Source of the DNA: Nanobdellota archaeon
GTDB taxonomy: Archaea > Nanobdellota > Nanobdellia > Pacearchaeales > GW2011-AR1
NCBI GenBank assembly: GCA_030698805.1
Contig: JAUYMA010000009.1
Span: forward strand, 1 to 64,000
DNA length: 64,000 nucleotides
Reading direction: 5' to 3'
Shown here: piece after piece, positions 1 to 10,207 of the stretch
Position numbering within the stretch: the first letter of the stretch is position 1
How the letters are laid out: each line of letters starts with the position of its first letter
Made by a program: the position numbers and the translations under genes
Notes under the pieces: model-generated
Database searches by the model: none
Seen by the model: only the letters and a program-made list of their open reading frames with translations
Told to the model about the DNA's origin: nothing

Positions 1-1
1 A

Positions 2-346
2 TTGACTCTTGAAAATATAGGTAATGTCAATGCAACTCTTTATCTCAAAACCGGCAAGAACTCTACACAGTTTATAGGTGGGAGCGATCCGGCTTATCAA
101 TTTAATATCAGCAACAATGAAACAGGGAGCTGCTGGCAGAATAATAATACCGGCAATTTTACCACTATCGGCCTTTATTATGAGGTGAATGCAACAAATG
201 GAGACGGAACTAAGGTTTGCGATTATTTTAGCTATGAGGATTCTAAGGATGCACTTAGAATAGACATCTTGCTTAGAGTTCCAAGCAGTTCCAATACTGG
301 GACTATAGAAGATACTATTACTGCAACTGCTTATACGGCTAGTTAA
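2..346 (+). CDS. C-terminal end of a surface protein (5' truncated by window edge)
   Basis: The frame is open to the left edge, so only the last ~114 residues are present and no start can be assigned. The protein is rich in Asn, Thr and Ser with several N-x-S/T sequons and two Cys, typical of secreted archaeal surface proteins. It ends in a Thr/Ala-rich beta-strand-like tail without a membrane anchor or basic tail. It lies 47 bp before the next envelope gene on the same strand. A pilin- or S-layer-like secreted protein is possible, but no family is recognised. Confidence 0.6.
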   Translation: MTLENIGNVNATLYLKTGKNSTQFIGGSDPAYQFNISNNETGSCWQNNNTGNFTTIGLYYEVNATNGDGTKVCDYFSYEDSKDALRIDILLRVPSSSNTGTIEDTITATAYTAS

Positions 347-363
347 GGCCCCATCTTAGAAAT

Positions 364-372
364 CTATAAAAA
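364..372 (+). promoter_or_regulatory. TATA box for the envelope gene block
   Basis: CTATAAAAA is centred about 26 nt upstream of the ATG at 394, the usual archaeal spacing for a leaderless transcript. It suggests that the block beginning at 394 has its own promoter, separate from the truncated gene before it. Confidence 0.5.
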
Positions 373-393
373 CCTTCTAATTTTGCTATATTC

Positions 394-1530
394 ATGAGGT
401 TGAAAAGAAGAGGCATAGAAATAATTATTTTTGCTTTCATTTTTGCCTATCTATGCACGAATGTTCAGGCAGTTATAGGCATTTCTCCAGGCGTATATGA
501 AATAGATTTTAAACCTAATCATAAGCAAACTTTTCGTTTTAACATAATCGGAGACGATTATATGAAATTCAGGCTGACTGCCGAGGGAGAATTGGCAAGA
601 TATGTCACTCTTTCTCCTAGATCTTTAGATAAACCTGGAAGCGTCCAGGTTACCTTATCCTTGCCGGAGAGTATTGAAATGCCTGGAGAAAATATAGTTT
701 ATATCGGTGCGAGGCAACAACCAGTTGGAGGAGGAGGAATTCAGTTATTGGGAAATGTAAAAGGAGTAATAAAAATCAGAGTCCCTTATCCTGAAGAATT
801 TGCCACCGCTACAATAACGGCTTCAAATGCAAATGCTGGCAAGCCGATTGATATTTCAGTCACTGTAAATAACTTGGGAACCAGAGATATTTCTTCAAGA
901 GTCACAGTCAATATAATTGATTCTGCTAATCGTTCTGTAGCTTCCTTGCCTCTAGGGGAAAAAGATATCCCCAGTTTATCTTCTGAGAGCATGCAAACCC
1001 AATTAAATACAGAGAGTTACTTGCCGGGATATTATAGGGCAGAAGTAGTTGCCGGATATGGGGAAGGAAAGGAAGCAAGAGCTGACACTTCCTTTAGGCT
1101 TGGAGAATTTTTCGTCAATATCACTGGGCATTCTAATGATTTTAATAGAAACGTTCTAAATAAATTTGATATAGGCATCGAGAGTTTTTGGAGCGATCCC
1201 ATAGAGAAAATATACGCTAATGTATCTATAATTAATTATTCCCAAATAAATTTTGTCACTTCTTACATGGATCTTCCAGGCTTCACCACTTCTACTTTAA
1301 CAGGTTATTTCGACACAACTGGAATAGTCGAAGACGAATTTGCAGCAAAGGTAATTGTTCATTATGGGAATAAGACTACTGAAAAGATATTCTCTTTAAG
1401 ATTTAAAAAAGAGAAGGAAAGCAAATTAATGTATTACCTTATAGGCATTTTAGCAGCATTAGTGGCGATCTTGATTCTTGTTTGGATCATTGCTAGGAGG
1501 ATAAAGAGCCATGGGTCGAGGAAAAGGTAA
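394..1530 (+). CDS. Membrane-anchored extracellular beta-sandwich protein
   Basis: 378 aa. Residues ~1-27 form a signal peptide/anchor (basic start, hydrophobic run, VQA then VIGISPG). The body is all-beta, with a segment around residues 130-190 resembling NEW3/CARDB-type Ig-like domains (conserved 'ITVNNLGTRD'-style strand). A single C-terminal transmembrane helix (~345-368) is followed by a short basic tail, giving an outside-facing protein fixed in the cell membrane. The next gene starts 20 nt inside this one, so they are co-translated. Function is unknown; a role in cell-surface assembly is inferred from the neighbours. Confidence 0.65.
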   Translation: MRLKRRGIEIIIFAFIFAYLCTNVQAVIGISPGVYEIDFKPNHKQTFRFNIIGDDYMKFRLTAEGELARYVTLSPRSLDKPGSVQVTLSLPESIEMPGENIVYIGARQQPVGGGGIQLLGNVKGVIKIRVPYPEEFATATITASNANAGKPIDISVTVNNLGTRDISSRVTVNIIDSANRSVASLPLGEKDIPSLSSESMQTQLNTESYLPGYYRAEVVAGYGEGKEARADTSFRLGEFFVNITGHSNDFNRNVLNKFDIGIESFWSDPIEKIYANVSIINYSQINFVTSYMDLPGFTTSTLTGYFDTTGIVEDEFAAKVIVHYGNKTTEKIFSLRFKKEKESKLMYYLIGILAALVAILILVWIIARRIKSHGSRKR

Positions 1531-1927
1531 GTCTCTTTTAATCTTCTTAGTTTGTATATTAATAGCAGGATTTGTTTTGGTTTTCACTATTTTCTATTCT
1601 CTCCCTTTGGAGAGAAAGACAGTGGGAGTCAAATTTATAGTGGGAGAACCTCCAGGGTTCGATCTTAATACGAGTGAAATTACCTTTGGGAGGGTTCCTC
1701 CAGGAGGAGGCTCATATAGAAAAATAACTCTGGGCAACCAGCATAACTTCACAGTTGAACTAAAAGCTTATGTAAGTAAAGATATAAGCTCGTTTGTGAC
1801 TATCCAATCTCCTATCATAATCACTCCTTATAATGTCACTACTGTTCCTGTAAATCTTGTAGTGCCTCAAGATACTGCCTGGGGCCATTACAGCGGTGAA
1901 ATTCTATTCGAAATAAGGAGAAAGTAA
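1511..1927 (+). CDS. Signal-anchored beta-sandwich protein
   Basis: 138 aa with an N-terminal hydrophobic segment (~residues 8-28, after GRGKGK) and an all-beta exterior domain of about 105 residues. The Pro/Gly-rich 'GRVPPGGGSYRKITLGN' stretch resembles the ASPM/SPD-2/Hydin or NEW3-type Ig folds that bind other surface proteins. The start overlaps the preceding reading frame by 20 nt, and the two genes probably act together as paired membrane-attached Ig-like subunits. No specific family is recognised. Confidence 0.6.
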   Translation: MGRGKGKSLLIFLVCILIAGFVLVFTIFYSLPLERKTVGVKFIVGEPPGFDLNTSEITFGRVPPGGGSYRKITLGNQHNFTVELKAYVSKDISSFVTIQSPIIITPYNVTTVPVNLVVPQDTAWGHYSGEILFEIRRK

Positions 1928-1958
1928 TGTTTTTATACATTATTTTGTATCCTTTTGT

Positions 1959-3953
1959 ATGAGAGGTTTTGCGGTACAGGCTATTTGTGTATACATATTC
2001 ATTTGTGCTATTTTTATAATTCTCCCCTTTTATTCATTTAAGATACATGGTTATGGGATTACAGGCTCCTTATCTATTTTTATCAATGGAGAACCGGTTA
2101 TTACTATACATGAGCCTCAAAATACTACTTACTTTTTTAGCGTCGGCAGTAACTATACTCTCTCCCTTAATGTATCTGCCAGCAGTGGAAGCGACATAGA
2201 AACGTGGTGGTACAAATTAGAAGATTTGCAACATAGCACGGTAGTTTATGAGAAAGTTATTTTCACCCCTAATATTACTTTTGATGCTGTGAGATGGTCA
2301 AATCAGATAACTGTTTTTGCAAATAATACTCAGGGAGAGATGGGGAATGCAAGTGTCATATTTATTATAGACGTACCAAATTCACCCCCTGTTTTAGATA
2401 ATATCACTTCTCCTTTATTGGTATGTGAAGATACAGATATTAATTATCAATTTAATGTTACTGATGTTGATGAGAATGAACTGACTTTAGATCTATTCCC
2501 TAAAGATCCTTTCTTTGTTTTTCCGACTTTCTTTGATAACCAATTGCCCCCAGTCACCTCTGCGCTAGTTTCAGGGATTTTAAACAAAGAAGATGTAGGC
2601 ATTTATAATGAGACTCTTTCTGTTACTGACGGCGTTCTTTCTGATTTCAAACAATTCCTTATACATGTTATTGGAGTAAATCATAAACCCTCGATTACAG
2701 ATCCGGGCGTTCAAACTGTTTGGGACAAAGGAGATAATAGTAGTTTCTATGTTGACTTTTGGTCAAGTGATGTTGAAGATGGAAACGAAAGCGGGGGAAA
2801 CTTATCTTATGCCCTTTATTTCCTAAATGAGGCTTCGTTCTTTAGCATTGATGCTTCTACGGGAATTATAAATTGGACGGCTACTCCTCCATATGATGGT
2901 GTGCATAATCTAACAGTATGCGCTTGGGATTTGGGATTGAGCAACCCTCATGCAAATATAAGCTTGTGCAATAGCAGCGGAGTAAGTTTAGGGGGATGCG
3001 TTAATTTTAGCCTCACTGTAACTGACGAAAATAGGGCCCCTTACTTTGTTTCGTACAAGCCTTTAGAAAGAAACTTATCAGTCGATGCGGATGCTATATT
3101 GGAGTTCAATGTTACTGTAAGAGATCCGGATGGTACAATCCCTGATATTTATTGGTATGTAGATGAATTAAATCCTGGCAGAAATAAGACTTCTGGAAGC
3201 TTAAATGATAGTTTCAATTACAGCTTTACATGCAACCAAGGAGGATTCCACGAAGTAAAGGTGGAAATAACCGATGGTTTACTGAACGCTTCTCTTAATT
3301 GGAGCGTATTTGCAGACATTACTGACTGTCCAGTCCAGCCTTCTGGAGGAGGTGGAGGAGGGGCAACTGGAGGCGGAGGAAGTTTAGGAGGAGCTCCTGA
3401 ATGCGAAAATAAATGGGTGTGTCAGGATTGGAGTGTTTGTCAAAGTCTTGAGTTCTCATACGTGGCTGGGAATATATCTGAAAGAGATTATTCAGACTTG
3501 CTGGTGATGTGCAGTTTGTTTGGCTTAAATAAGAAAGACTGCGGATTTCAGGTAAGAGAGTGCAATGATCTTAACAGTTGCACTATTTTAAGCAGACCCT
3601 CTGAAATACAATCTTGTTTCTACACGCAATATCCTAATTGCAGAGACGGTATAAGAAATTGCCACAATAGCGGATGCGAGCTCTTGACAGATTGCGGAGG
3701 CCCATGCCGTCCATGCCCCACATGTTCAGATGGCATTAAGAATCAGGAAGAAGCAGGCATTGATTGCGGAGGCCCATGCCCTTTCACATGCCAAGATAAG
3801 GATGGGGGGAAGAAGAAGATTAAGTTTAATTACGCTTTAATATTGATAACACTCTTAATTTTAGCCATAGTTATCGTTATAATTATGAAGGTGATTCAAA
3901 TAGTAAGAATGAGGAGGGAATCAAGAAACTTACAGTGGTATCGACTTAAATGA
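1959..3953 (+). CDS. Large surface protein with cadherin-like repeats and Cys-rich stalk
   Basis: 664 aa. An N-terminal hydrophobic segment is followed by about four Ig/cadherin-like beta domains (motifs of the type 'VTDVDENELT' and 'FSIDASTGIINWTATPP', typical of cadherin-like/putative Ig repeats). A Gly-rich linker (~455-475) leads to a Cys-rich region (~478-610) that begins in thrombospondin-1-like style (ECENKWVCQDWSVC) and has two copies of a DGI(R/K)N...DCGGPC motif. A transmembrane helix (~625-648) and basic tail finish the protein. Many N-x-S/T sequons suggest heavy glycosylation. The stop overlaps the start of the next gene (ATGA). A role in adhesion or host contact is inferred. Confidence 0.7.
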   Translation: MRGFAVQAICVYIFICAIFIILPFYSFKIHGYGITGSLSIFINGEPVITIHEPQNTTYFFSVGSNYTLSLNVSASSGSDIETWWYKLEDLQHSTVVYEKVIFTPNITFDAVRWSNQITVFANNTQGEMGNASVIFIIDVPNSPPVLDNITSPLLVCEDTDINYQFNVTDVDENELTLDLFPKDPFFVFPTFFDNQLPPVTSALVSGILNKEDVGIYNETLSVTDGVLSDFKQFLIHVIGVNHKPSITDPGVQTVWDKGDNSSFYVDFWSSDVEDGNESGGNLSYALYFLNEASFFSIDASTGIINWTATPPYDGVHNLTVCAWDLGLSNPHANISLCNSSGVSLGGCVNFSLTVTDENRAPYFVSYKPLERNLSVDADAILEFNVTVRDPDGTIPDIYWYVDELNPGRNKTSGSLNDSFNYSFTCNQGGFHEVKVEITDGLLNASLNWSVFADITDCPVQPSGGGGGGATGGGGSLGGAPECENKWVCQDWSVCQSLEFSYVAGNISERDYSDLLVMCSLFGLNKKDCGFQVRECNDLNSCTILSRPSEIQSCFYTQYPNCRDGIRNCHNSGCELLTDCGGPCRPCPTCSDGIKNQEEAGIDCGGPCPFTCQDKDGGKKKIKFNYALILITLLILAIVIVIIMKVIQIVRMRRESRNLQWYRLK

Positions 3954-6900
3954 GGAAATTAAAAAAAGAGGTTTATTTTAGTCTTGGAGGGTTTGTCTTA
4001 TTCGCAATCTTCTTAATCGGGAGCTCTATTGCTACGCAGTCTGGATCAAGCGAAAGTGCTAATCTTACTATCCTGGATGATACTGATAGCCAGGAGAAAT
4101 ATAGCCTATGCCAGGATGATTATTGCGCCAATAAAAATAAAGCTTCTCCCGCGAATTATAATTTTTATTTCAATGCTAACTACACAAATTCTTCTGGCGC
4201 AGTGATTAACGTATCTAATGGAAACGGCAATTGCACCATAAGGATAAATCAAACAGGTAGTTATGGGGCTATCCAAGACATGGCTTATAATGCTAGCAAT
4301 AGACTATGGCAATTATATACTAATTTAACTCGCAAAGGCAACATGACTTTTGATATTAATTGCACTAGCTCATATGGCAATGTATCTCTTGTTGATGAGG
4401 TAATCATAACAAATACTATTCCGTATATTATCCAAACTGCTGGAGGGTATGTTGATTTTGACGGAGATGGAAATAATAATCCTTGGCAGTGTTCTGAAGA
4501 TACCATATGCTATTATAACTTCAGTTCTAATGTGAGTGAAGACGATCTTAATGACGTTTTGAATTATTCTTATGATGCTGGGGCAAACACTACTCTTACT
4601 AACTTCTCCTTAAATTCTCAAACAGGCCTCCTTACTGTGAATTACACTTCCTTGAACTCTTCTCTAGGATTGAAGAGGGTAGAATTGGGAGTAAGAGATA
4701 GTGAGTCTGCATTGCAATTCGCAATTTTTGAGGTAAATATAACTGCAGTTAATGATGCGCCTAATTTCACTAATTTGACCGATCTTTATTTTAATATGTC
4801 TACTTCTTCTGATCCTTATGTTTTTGAGCACATTACTAATGTAACTGATGAAGAGAATAATTTTCCTTACAGCTTGAATATAAGTTTCTTAAATTGCAGC
4901 GTAGCTAATTGGTCCAGCAGAAATTGCAGCACGGCTTCAGGAAGAGAATTATTCAACAGTTCCCAATATAGATTTAATGCGACATCCGGAGTTTTGAATA
5001 TAAGCTTTTCTCCTCAAAGAAATGATGTGGGAAACTATACTATTAATTTTACAATAACTGACTTAAATAATCAACTTTTACCTTATAATGCTTCCACAAG
5101 CAAGGTGGTTCACTTTAATGTATTAAGCAGGAATACTGCCCCGAGCTTTACTTATCTTTGCGAGGATGCAAGGAATGGAACGGAAAATACTGTGGTTATT
5201 TGTTATATTAATGCAACTGACTTAGAGGAGCAGAATAATATTACTTATTCTGCTAATTATAGCTGGTTTAAATTTAATGGGACTGACTCAAATTATTCAT
5301 ATGGGAATATAATTCAATTTGCAAACGCTACTGATAATTTCACTTCTTATGCTTTAGTTAATTTCACCCCTACTGACGAGGCAGTCGGTAATTGGACAAT
5401 TAATCTCTCTTTGCTAGATACTGGATCATATGGAGATATAGCTGATGGGTATTCACAATACATAAACTTTACAATCATAAACATTAATGACCTGCCCGTC
5501 TTAAGTTTTATCTCAAATTTAACAGGTGCAAACACAGTTTATACTAGCAATACTTATCAAATACCTGTAAATGCTTCAGATGATGATATCTTAATTATCG
5601 ATAAAAGTATTCACAATGAAACTTTAAATTTCACTGTAAATGTAAGTTGGATTAATTTTACAATAACTAACGTAGGAATAAGTGCAGGAAATTTAACTAG
5701 GGCAATGATGCATATTTATCCTGATTCTTCATTGTCGGGCAATCATAGTGTTTTAATCAATGCAACTGATCAGAGCAATGCATCTATCTCTCAAATAATT
5801 TTAATTGAAATAATCAATAATACTGCCCCAGTATGGGGGAATATGTCTAGCAATATTACTGAGTTGGAAGGAGACCGGATTTCTATTAATCTCACTTCAA
5901 ATATTACCGATATAGAGTCTAATAGCATTACTTTTTCCTATATTAATTTGAGCTATTTCCCTTCTTTTTCACTGAATGCCAGCACCGGAGTAATCAATTT
6001 TACTACAAATGATCTGGATGTGGGAGAGCATATTATTATAGTAAATGCTTCAGATAACATAGCACAATCTTCATTGACTTTTAATTTTAGTATTGTAAAT
6101 TTAAATGAGACTCCATCTATTCTGACCACTTTGGATGGAGTGAATGTTACTGTGAACGGCCTTAGGATAAATACGACTGAAGATACCCCTGTGCGCATTT
6201 ATCTGCTTGTTGATGATGAAGACCTTAAGGTTCTTCAGAAGTCCCATTATAATGAATCCTTAAGTATTACTACTACATTGGTTAAAAATGATTCTTTATC
6301 CAATTTATTCACTTTCACATCTTACCAGTATCCATATATTTCTAATAATAGGACTCAGTACCTAGCCACTTTTACCGCTAACAAGTCAGACGTTGGAAAT
6401 TATACTGTTAGAGTAAATATAACTGACTATTCAGGTTTAAATTCTACTCTTTCCTTCAATGTTTCTATAGCAGAAGTGCAGCATGTTCCAAGCTTATTCT
6501 TTGATCAGAGCTTTAATTTTTCCATTTATGAAAGGTTTTATTTGGATGTGAATGCGACTGACGTTGAAGATGGAAGTGAATTTCTAGACTCTAATAATAC
6601 TAATTTTACTTATTCCATAACAAATCTTACGGAGGCAGGGAATTTCTTAGCAATAAATTCTTCTACTGGAATAATCACAAATCTTTCAGGATCTTCTAAT
6701 TTTTCCCTTAACGAAAGTTCTTCTTATCCAGGGGATTGGAATTTCAATGTTACAGCAAGGGACAGCTCGGGATTTAATTCCTCTAGAACTTTCAATATAA
6801 AGATTTATGACTATCCCCAGATATACTTGCCAAACTCCAGTTATAACTTTTATCTAGCTGAGAATGTGACATCGAGTATTGATTTTACGGCAAATCATAG

Positions 6901-8245
6901 TGTAAGGGACAATCTTAATTATTCAGTTTACATCCGGAATAATTTCAAGATTTCAGGAGTAACTTACGGAAATGGATCAGTTGCTTATCTAAACATCACT
7001 CCTAATTTCACCGACGAAACTGGGGCATGCGCAGGGACAGCTACTATTCTATTAAATGTATCCAATCAAAAATTGAGCAACACGACTAGCTGGAATATTA
7101 CTATCAACCATACTAATTATCCAATTAGAATTATTAAAGATGTAAGTGTCGGGGGAAGCATAAATATCAGCGGGACTGATTCGGTTACTCTTTATCTGAA
7201 TGAATATTTTGAGGATATTGATGCGATAGACACTTGTCATAATCAAACTATCGGATTTAAGCAGGTTTTCATAGCTTCAAACGGCAGTAATGAGAGCGAC
7301 ATAAATGTAACTATTGTAAATTGGACAAATAGAACAACCCCTACCATAAATTTTGCTGCGGATTCAAATGCCACTGCATATTACTATCTCAATATAAGTG
7401 AATTTAGCGAATCTGATGGATCTACAATATTGACCGCAAATCTCACAACTAATAAGAGCAATACATTCATTATCAATATACTTGAAAGTACAACTGTTGA
7501 GGAGACTCCGGCTTCTGGAGGAGGATCTAGTTCAGGAAGTTCGGGAGGAGGGACTACGGAAGTTCCTATTCAGGCCGATCCTATTCTTCTGAAATTGCTT
7601 TTGCCTGATCCGGTTTCCGTAGACAGCCAAGGCAAAATAATCTTACCTATTTCTTTAGTAAATGACGGAGTTATTGATCTTAAAGATCTAAGCCTTTACA
7701 GTATTGTTTCAATTAATGGGAGTATAGCAGAAAATATCACTTCTTATTTTGATAGGGACTTTATTTCTTCTCTTCTCAAAGGCAAGAGGGAGAATTTTAC
7801 TTTGACGGTAGATGTTGATACGGAGCTTGAAGGCCTTTATGAAATTACCGTCAATGTAAGCGTAAAGACTCCAGAATATTTTGATTGGGGTAAGATTTAT
7901 ATGAACGTGAAGAAAGGGACTTCTATCAAGGAAAAATTTGTATTTATCGAGGAGTTGATGGTCAGCAATCCCGAATGTATTGAAATAAAAGAACTTGTTA
8001 ATAGGGCCAGAGATAGTTTAAACAAGGGAGATCTTACTTTAGCAGAGCAGCAAATTACCGAAGCAATAGATGCATGTGGGCAGGCTATCACTCAGAAGCC
8101 TAATCCTGGAAGCAAGTCTTTAACTCAAGAGGCTTTGCTAAGCTATGTCAGCTTGTCCACGTTAGCATTTTTAGTAATGGGGATAGTTTATTACCTCTAT
8201 AGAAGGGGCAAATTTATGAGGGAGGCTAATCTTGAAGGCAATTAA
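3950..8245 (+). CDS. Giant cadherin-like repeat surface protein, membrane-anchored
   Basis: 1431 aa, the largest gene in the window. A signal anchor (~11-30) is followed by roughly ten repeats of a cadherin-like/VCBS-like beta domain with recurring strands such as 'NTAPxF', 'FSLNASTGVINF', 'DVGNYTINFTITD' and 'AVNDAPNF'. Asn/Ser/Thr content and sequon density are extreme. A Gly/Ser linker (~1180-1200) precedes a CARDB/NEW3-like domain, a short alpha-helical region (~1340-1395) and a C-terminal transmembrane helix (~1402-1422). It overlaps the previous gene by 4 nt. The family (large DPANN repeat proteins) is often proposed to mediate attachment to a host; that role is inference here. Confidence 0.75.
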   Translation: MRKLKKEVYFSLGGFVLFAIFLIGSSIATQSGSSESANLTILDDTDSQEKYSLCQDDYCANKNKASPANYNFYFNANYTNSSGAVINVSNGNGNCTIRINQTGSYGAIQDMAYNASNRLWQLYTNLTRKGNMTFDINCTSSYGNVSLVDEVIITNTIPYIIQTAGGYVDFDGDGNNNPWQCSEDTICYYNFSSNVSEDDLNDVLNYSYDAGANTTLTNFSLNSQTGLLTVNYTSLNSSLGLKRVELGVRDSESALQFAIFEVNITAVNDAPNFTNLTDLYFNMSTSSDPYVFEHITNVTDEENNFPYSLNISFLNCSVANWSSRNCSTASGRELFNSSQYRFNATSGVLNISFSPQRNDVGNYTINFTITDLNNQLLPYNASTSKVVHFNVLSRNTAPSFTYLCEDARNGTENTVVICYINATDLEEQNNITYSANYSWFKFNGTDSNYSYGNIIQFANATDNFTSYALVNFTPTDEAVGNWTINLSLLDTGSYGDIADGYSQYINFTIININDLPVLSFISNLTGANTVYTSNTYQIPVNASDDDILIIDKSIHNETLNFTVNVSWINFTITNVGISAGNLTRAMMHIYPDSSLSGNHSVLINATDQSNASISQIILIEIINNTAPVWGNMSSNITELEGDRISINLTSNITDIESNSITFSYINLSYFPSFSLNASTGVINFTTNDLDVGEHIIIVNASDNIAQSSLTFNFSIVNLNETPSILTTLDGVNVTVNGLRINTTEDTPVRIYLLVDDEDLKVLQKSHYNESLSITTTLVKNDSLSNLFTFTSYQYPYISNNRTQYLATFTANKSDVGNYTVRVNITDYSGLNSTLSFNVSIAEVQHVPSLFFDQSFNFSIYERFYLDVNATDVEDGSEFLDSNNTNFTYSITNLTEAGNFLAINSSTGIITNLSGSSNFSLNESSSYPGDWNFNVTARDSSGFNSSRTFNIKIYDYPQIYLPNSSYNFYLAENVTSSIDFTANHSVRDNLNYSVYIRNNFKISGVTYGNGSVAYLNITPNFTDETGACAGTATILLNVSNQKLSNTTSWNITINHTNYPIRIIKDVSVGGSINISGTDSVTLYLNEYFEDIDAIDTCHNQTIGFKQVFIASNGSNESDINVTIVNWTNRTTPTINFAADSNATAYYYLNISEFSESDGSTILTANLTTNKSNTFIINILESTTVEETPASGGGSSSGSSGGGTTEVPIQADPILLKLLLPDPVSVDSQGKIILPISLVNDGVIDLKDLSLYSIVSINGSIAENITSYFDRDFISSLLKGKRENFTLTVDVDTELEGLYEITVNVSVKTPEYFDWGKIYMNVKKGTSIKEKFVFIEELMVSNPECIEIKELVNRARDSLNKGDLTLAEQQITEAIDACGQAITQKPNPGSKSLTQEALLSYVSLSTLAFLVMGIVYYLYRRGKFMREANLEGN

Positions 8246-8299
8246 GGTCTTAAAAAGGTTTAAAAATAAAAATGCCCTCTTGAGTATAGAGAGGTGTTC

Positions 8300-9301
8300 A
8301 TGGCCGAAGAAGAAATAGTTTCTGATAAAAGAGCAAGTAGTTTTAGAGTCAAAGAGATATCTAAGACTTTATTCCAGATGCGAAAAGAGGTGTCTAAAGT
8401 TATCTTTGGGCAGCAGGCATCTATTGATTCACTTATAAGAGGCCTGCTTTGCAATGGCCACATTTTATTGGAAGGGGTTCCAGGGATCGCAAAAACTCTT
8501 CTTATCAAAACTATGGCTCAAGTAAGCGGATGTTCTTTCAAGAGAATTCAGTTTACAGCAGACATGCTACCTGCGGACATTCTTGGATTTATGACTTATG
8601 ATCCAAAGAACGGATTTCAGATTTCTAAGGGCCCGATATTCTCCAATTTCATAATTGCAGATGAAATTAACAGAAGCCCTCCCAAAACACAATCTGCCAT
8701 GATTGAAGCAATGCAAGAGAAACAAGTCACAATAGGCAAAACTACTTTTCAATTACCTGCTCCTTTTTTTGTCATGGCAAACCAAAACCCTATTGAAAAC
8801 GAGGGAGTTTACTCGTTGCCTGAAGCCCAAGTTGATCGTTTTCTATTTAAAATAATTATAGACTATCCAGATATGGAAAGCGAAGAGAGGATAATGTCTG
8901 AGAACACGACTTTGAAAAAATTTGAGGATTATAATATTAGGCCCATTACCACCCCTAATAAGATAACTGCAATGCAAAAAACTACTAATGAAATTTATTT
9001 GGATCCAAAGATTAAGCAATACATCTTGAAAATTGTTAAGAAAACTAGAGACAAAGATTTTGATACGGGCCAGTATATAGATTTGGGCTGTTCGCCCAGG
9101 GCCAGCATATCTTTGTACATTGCCGCTAAATCAGAAGCTTTACTTCAGGGCAGGAATTATGTGATCCCTGCTGACGTCAGAGTTATTGCAGAAGATGTAA
9201 TGAGGCATAGGCTAATCTTGTCTTATAGGGCCAGAGCAGATGGGATAACTTCTGAAAAAATAATAAGCGATATTTTCAAGTCTCTTCAGAGCGGAAAATA
9301 G
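8300..9301 (+). CDS. moxR: MoxR-family AAA+ ATPase
   Basis: 333 aa from the chosen ATG at 8300; a GAGGTG ribosome-binding motif lies just before it, so the in-frame GTG at 8294 is less likely. Walker A (GVPGIAKT), Walker B (IIADEINR), the sensor motif (NQNP) and the C-terminal lid domain are all present at the family's normal length. MoxR ATPases act as chaperones that load or remodel protein complexes, usually with DUF58 and VWA partners, and exactly those two genes follow. A TATA-like TTTAAAAAT near 8259-8267 gives the operon its own promoter. Confidence 0.9.
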   Translation: MAEEEIVSDKRASSFRVKEISKTLFQMRKEVSKVIFGQQASIDSLIRGLLCNGHILLEGVPGIAKTLLIKTMAQVSGCSFKRIQFTADMLPADILGFMTYDPKNGFQISKGPIFSNFIIADEINRSPPKTQSAMIEAMQEKQVTIGKTTFQLPAPFFVMANQNPIENEGVYSLPEAQVDRFLFKIIIDYPDMESEERIMSENTTLKKFEDYNIRPITTPNKITAMQKTTNEIYLDPKIKQYILKIVKKTRDKDFDTGQYIDLGCSPRASISLYIAAKSEALLQGRNYVIPADVRVIAEDVMRHRLILSYRARADGITSEKIISDIFKSLQSGK

Positions 9302-9304
9302 TTA

Positions 9305-10207
9305 ATGGAAGAAAATAGGAAATTAAAACTAGATATATTTGGGAGTATAGAGCAGTTAATCTCAGTGTTTAAAGATTTTGAAACAAAAAGAAAAAATTAT
9401 AAACTTTTTTTCAGAGGAAAAAGCTTTGATTTTGAGACTTTCTGCCAGTACTATCCCGATGATGATGCCTTTAACATAGATTGGACAGCAAGTGCAAGAT
9501 ATGACAAGCTTCTTGTTAAGCAATATAAAGAGGAGGAAAAATTAACAGTGATCTTTTTCATAGATGTGGGGGATAATATGGTTTTGGGATCGGGGGAGAA
9601 AATTAAATGCGAGTGCGCCGCTGAAATAGCTCTATCTTTAGCTTTTTTGGCAATTATGAGGGGCCATAGGATAGGATTTGTTTTGTTCAATGATAAAGTA
9701 AAGCTCTTTCATCCTCCAAAGGGTGGCAAGAGGGCTTTCTTTTCTTTTGCAGACATCTTAACAGACGGCAATAATTATGGGGGCGGATCGAATTTAAATC
9801 AAGTTTTGGATATAGTCGGGTCTTTCCCCCATTATCATGGGGGAGTTGCTGTTTTAATTTCAGATTTCATTAGATTTGATGAGTCTATAAAGAATAAACT
9901 TTCTTTGCTTTCTCTTTCCTTTGAAACCTTTTCTATAATAATCCGAGACTCGATAGATAAGGAACTGCCTAATGTCGCGGGAGAATTCGTCATAGAAGAT
10001 ATTCAGGATGGGAGACAGATTGTATTTGACCCTAGATTGGCTAAAAGGAGATATAAAAATTCTATGAGGGACCAAGAATATATGGTGAAGAAAATATTCA
10101 ATTCGGCAGGAATCGACTCTGTAGAAGTAATGCCTAATGAACAGTTTATCTTAAAAGTGGGGCAATTTATGCACGAGAGAATTAAACTGAAGGACTTCAA
10201 GAAATGA
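9305..10207 (+). CDS. DUF58 domain protein (MoxR partner)
   Basis: 300 aa. The central part has the DUF58/VWA-like fold: a strand with FIDVGDNM in the metal-site position, then IALSLAFLAIMRGHRIGFVLF and a later VLISDFIRF strand. There is no transmembrane segment, so it is a soluble partner. It begins 3 bp after the ATPase gene and overlaps the membrane VWA gene by 4 nt, the standard MoxR-DUF58-VWA arrangement. In bacteria such units (Bat/Yea-type) support envelope protein maturation or stress tolerance; placement behind surface-protein genes suggests a similar envelope job. Confidence 0.85.
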   Translation: MEENRKLKLDIFGSIEQLISVFKDFETKRKNYKLFFRGKSFDFETFCQYYPDDDAFNIDWTASARYDKLLVKQYKEEEKLTVIFFIDVGDNMVLGSGEKIKCECAAEIALSLAFLAIMRGHRIGFVLFNDKVKLFHPPKGGKRAFFSFADILTDGNNYGGGSNLNQVLDIVGSFPHYHGGVAVLISDFIRFDESIKNKLSLLSLSFETFSIIIRDSIDKELPNVAGEFVIEDIQDGRQIVFDPRLAKRRYKNSMRDQEYMVKKIFNSAGIDSVEVMPNEQFILKVGQFMHERIKLKDFKK